Shown one piece after another: positions 63,406 to 64,000 of a stretch of 64,000 nt of DNA. The notes beneath the pieces were generated by a model, which worked only from the letters and a program-made list of their open reading frames with translations, was not told the DNA's origin and did no database searches. The position numbers and the translations under genes are program-made. This DNA comes from Aralia elata. Taxonomy: Eukaryota > Streptophyta > Magnoliopsida > Apiales > Araliaceae. The stretch lies in assembly GCA_034770075.1 (NCBI GenBank), contig CM068380.1:23552638-23616637 (forward strand), written 5' to 3'. Numbering within the stretch: position 1 is the first letter of the stretch; the number at the start of each line of letters is the position of its first letter.

Positions 63406-64000
63406 AAATGGTTGAGTAGGATGCTTGGAAACAGAGAATGTAGCGACAAATGCTTTGTCTAGAAGAGGTTATGAAGATAACATATCTCACACCATGGCAA
63501 TTACTAAATTTGTCCCTTCTTGGTTGTAAGAGATCAGTGATTCATATGTGGCAGATGAACATGTTCAGGTCATAATCTAGCAACTGAGTGTGTAGTAGGA
63601 TTCTATCCCCCATTTCACTTTTCAGAAGAATGTTCTAAAGTATAAGGGGTTAATATATGTAGGTTCTCAAACTAACCTCAGGAAAACTATTTTTGCATCA
63701 TTCCATGATAGTCCATTGGGAGGGCACTCTGGAGTTCAATCTACTAACTAAAAACTAGGAGCCTATTTTGTTTGGAATAATGTACCAACAGATATTAAAA
63801 CTTGGATCAAAGAATGTGAAGTATGCCAAAGATATAAAACAGAAAATAACCCTTATCCAGGATCGTTGCAACCTTTAGAGGTTATTTACAAACCTTGGAC
63901 TGATATCTCTATGGACTTTATTGAAGGATTGCCTAATTCTGAAGGAAGAACTGTGATTCTAGTCATAGTAGACAGATTTTCTAAGTTTGCTCACTTCATT
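63406..64000 (+). pseudogene. Ty3 integrase, N-terminal part (runs off the window)
   Basis: After the ALSRR-like RNase H end (63450), the zinc-binding part shows HDSPLGGHSGVQST-type (63705-63740) and CEVCQRYKTENNPYPGSLQP (63810-63870), then WTDISMDFIEGLP and VIVDRFSKFAHFI (63898-64000) with the first catalytic Asp. The second Asp, the Glu and any chromodomain lie beyond the end. Confidence 0.82.

Larger units (their letters stand above)
58172..64000 (+). mobile_element. Second Ty3 element, 5' part, running off the window
   Basis: 5' LTR, primer-binding site, gag with zinc knuckle, protease, RT, RNase H and integrase start follow in Ty3 order on the plus strand. A foreign LTR-like block (60409-62229) sits between protease and RT. 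Gag and RT spelling suggest a chromovirus-like lineage, but the integrase C-terminus with its chromodomain lies outside the window. Confidence 0.8.

Overview
The window is nuclear DNA from a flowering plant, most probably a eudicot. It is AT-rich and carries typical plant repeats: Ty1/copia elements of sirevirus type, Ty3 elements including a Tat-type one, plant LINEs, a Stowaway MITE and hAT relatives. The one host gene has GT-AG introns and a probable plastid transit peptide. I cannot name the species. No bacterial features, CRISPR array, rRNA or tRNA gene was seen.

Host gene: one intact-looking protein-coding gene lies on the minus strand, in five exons between 36274 and 23878. It encodes a 227-residue NTF2/SnoaL-like protein whose reading frame joins cleanly across every splice site. 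Two of its introns (about 5.0 and 6.4 kb) are filled with transposable elements: a LINE and a small hAT-like MITE in intron 1, and a second LINE and a copia element (itself split by a hAT-type element) in intron 3.

Left part (1-22.3 kb) is a nest of old elements. 1-5272 is the 3' half of a plus-strand sirevirus (ORF3, polypurine tract, long LTR). 5.3-8.3 kb holds minus-strand scraps: a Ty3 RNase H, a sirevirus LTR end and a Ty3 LTR. 8293-20097 is a minus-strand sirevirus gag-pol. Into it a second minus-strand element (11214-17626, perfect CTTTT target duplication) inserted; that element carries gag and ORF3 but no pol. At 20.1-21.9 kb is the C-terminal half of a hAT (DUF659-type) transposase gene, cut off at the retrotransposon's edge.

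Right part (38.5-64 kb): a 17.7-kb Tat-type Ty3 element (38810-56526, perfect CTTCT duplication) carries gag, protease, RT, RNase H, integrase and, downstream on the opposite strand, a spliced antisense gene. Its RT is split by a sirevirus derivative (42589-50592, TACGC/TATGC duplication) that keeps only ORF3 between a truncated 5' LTR and a complete 3.1-kb 3' LTR. The host DNA flanking the Tat element exists a second time at 57.7-58.2 kb without the insertion, which gives an empty-site control inside the window. A second Ty3 element starts at 58172 and runs off the window; it is split by a 1.8-kb LTR-like insertion at 60409-62229.

Nearly all transposon reading frames are broken by stops and frameshifts, so these are genomic fossils. 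The points most worth attention are the spliced antisense gene of the Tat element, the pol-less gag-ORF3 sirevirus, the CGTAGAG motif recurring in the LTRs of several elements, and the complete host gene stretched over 12.4 kb by insertions.
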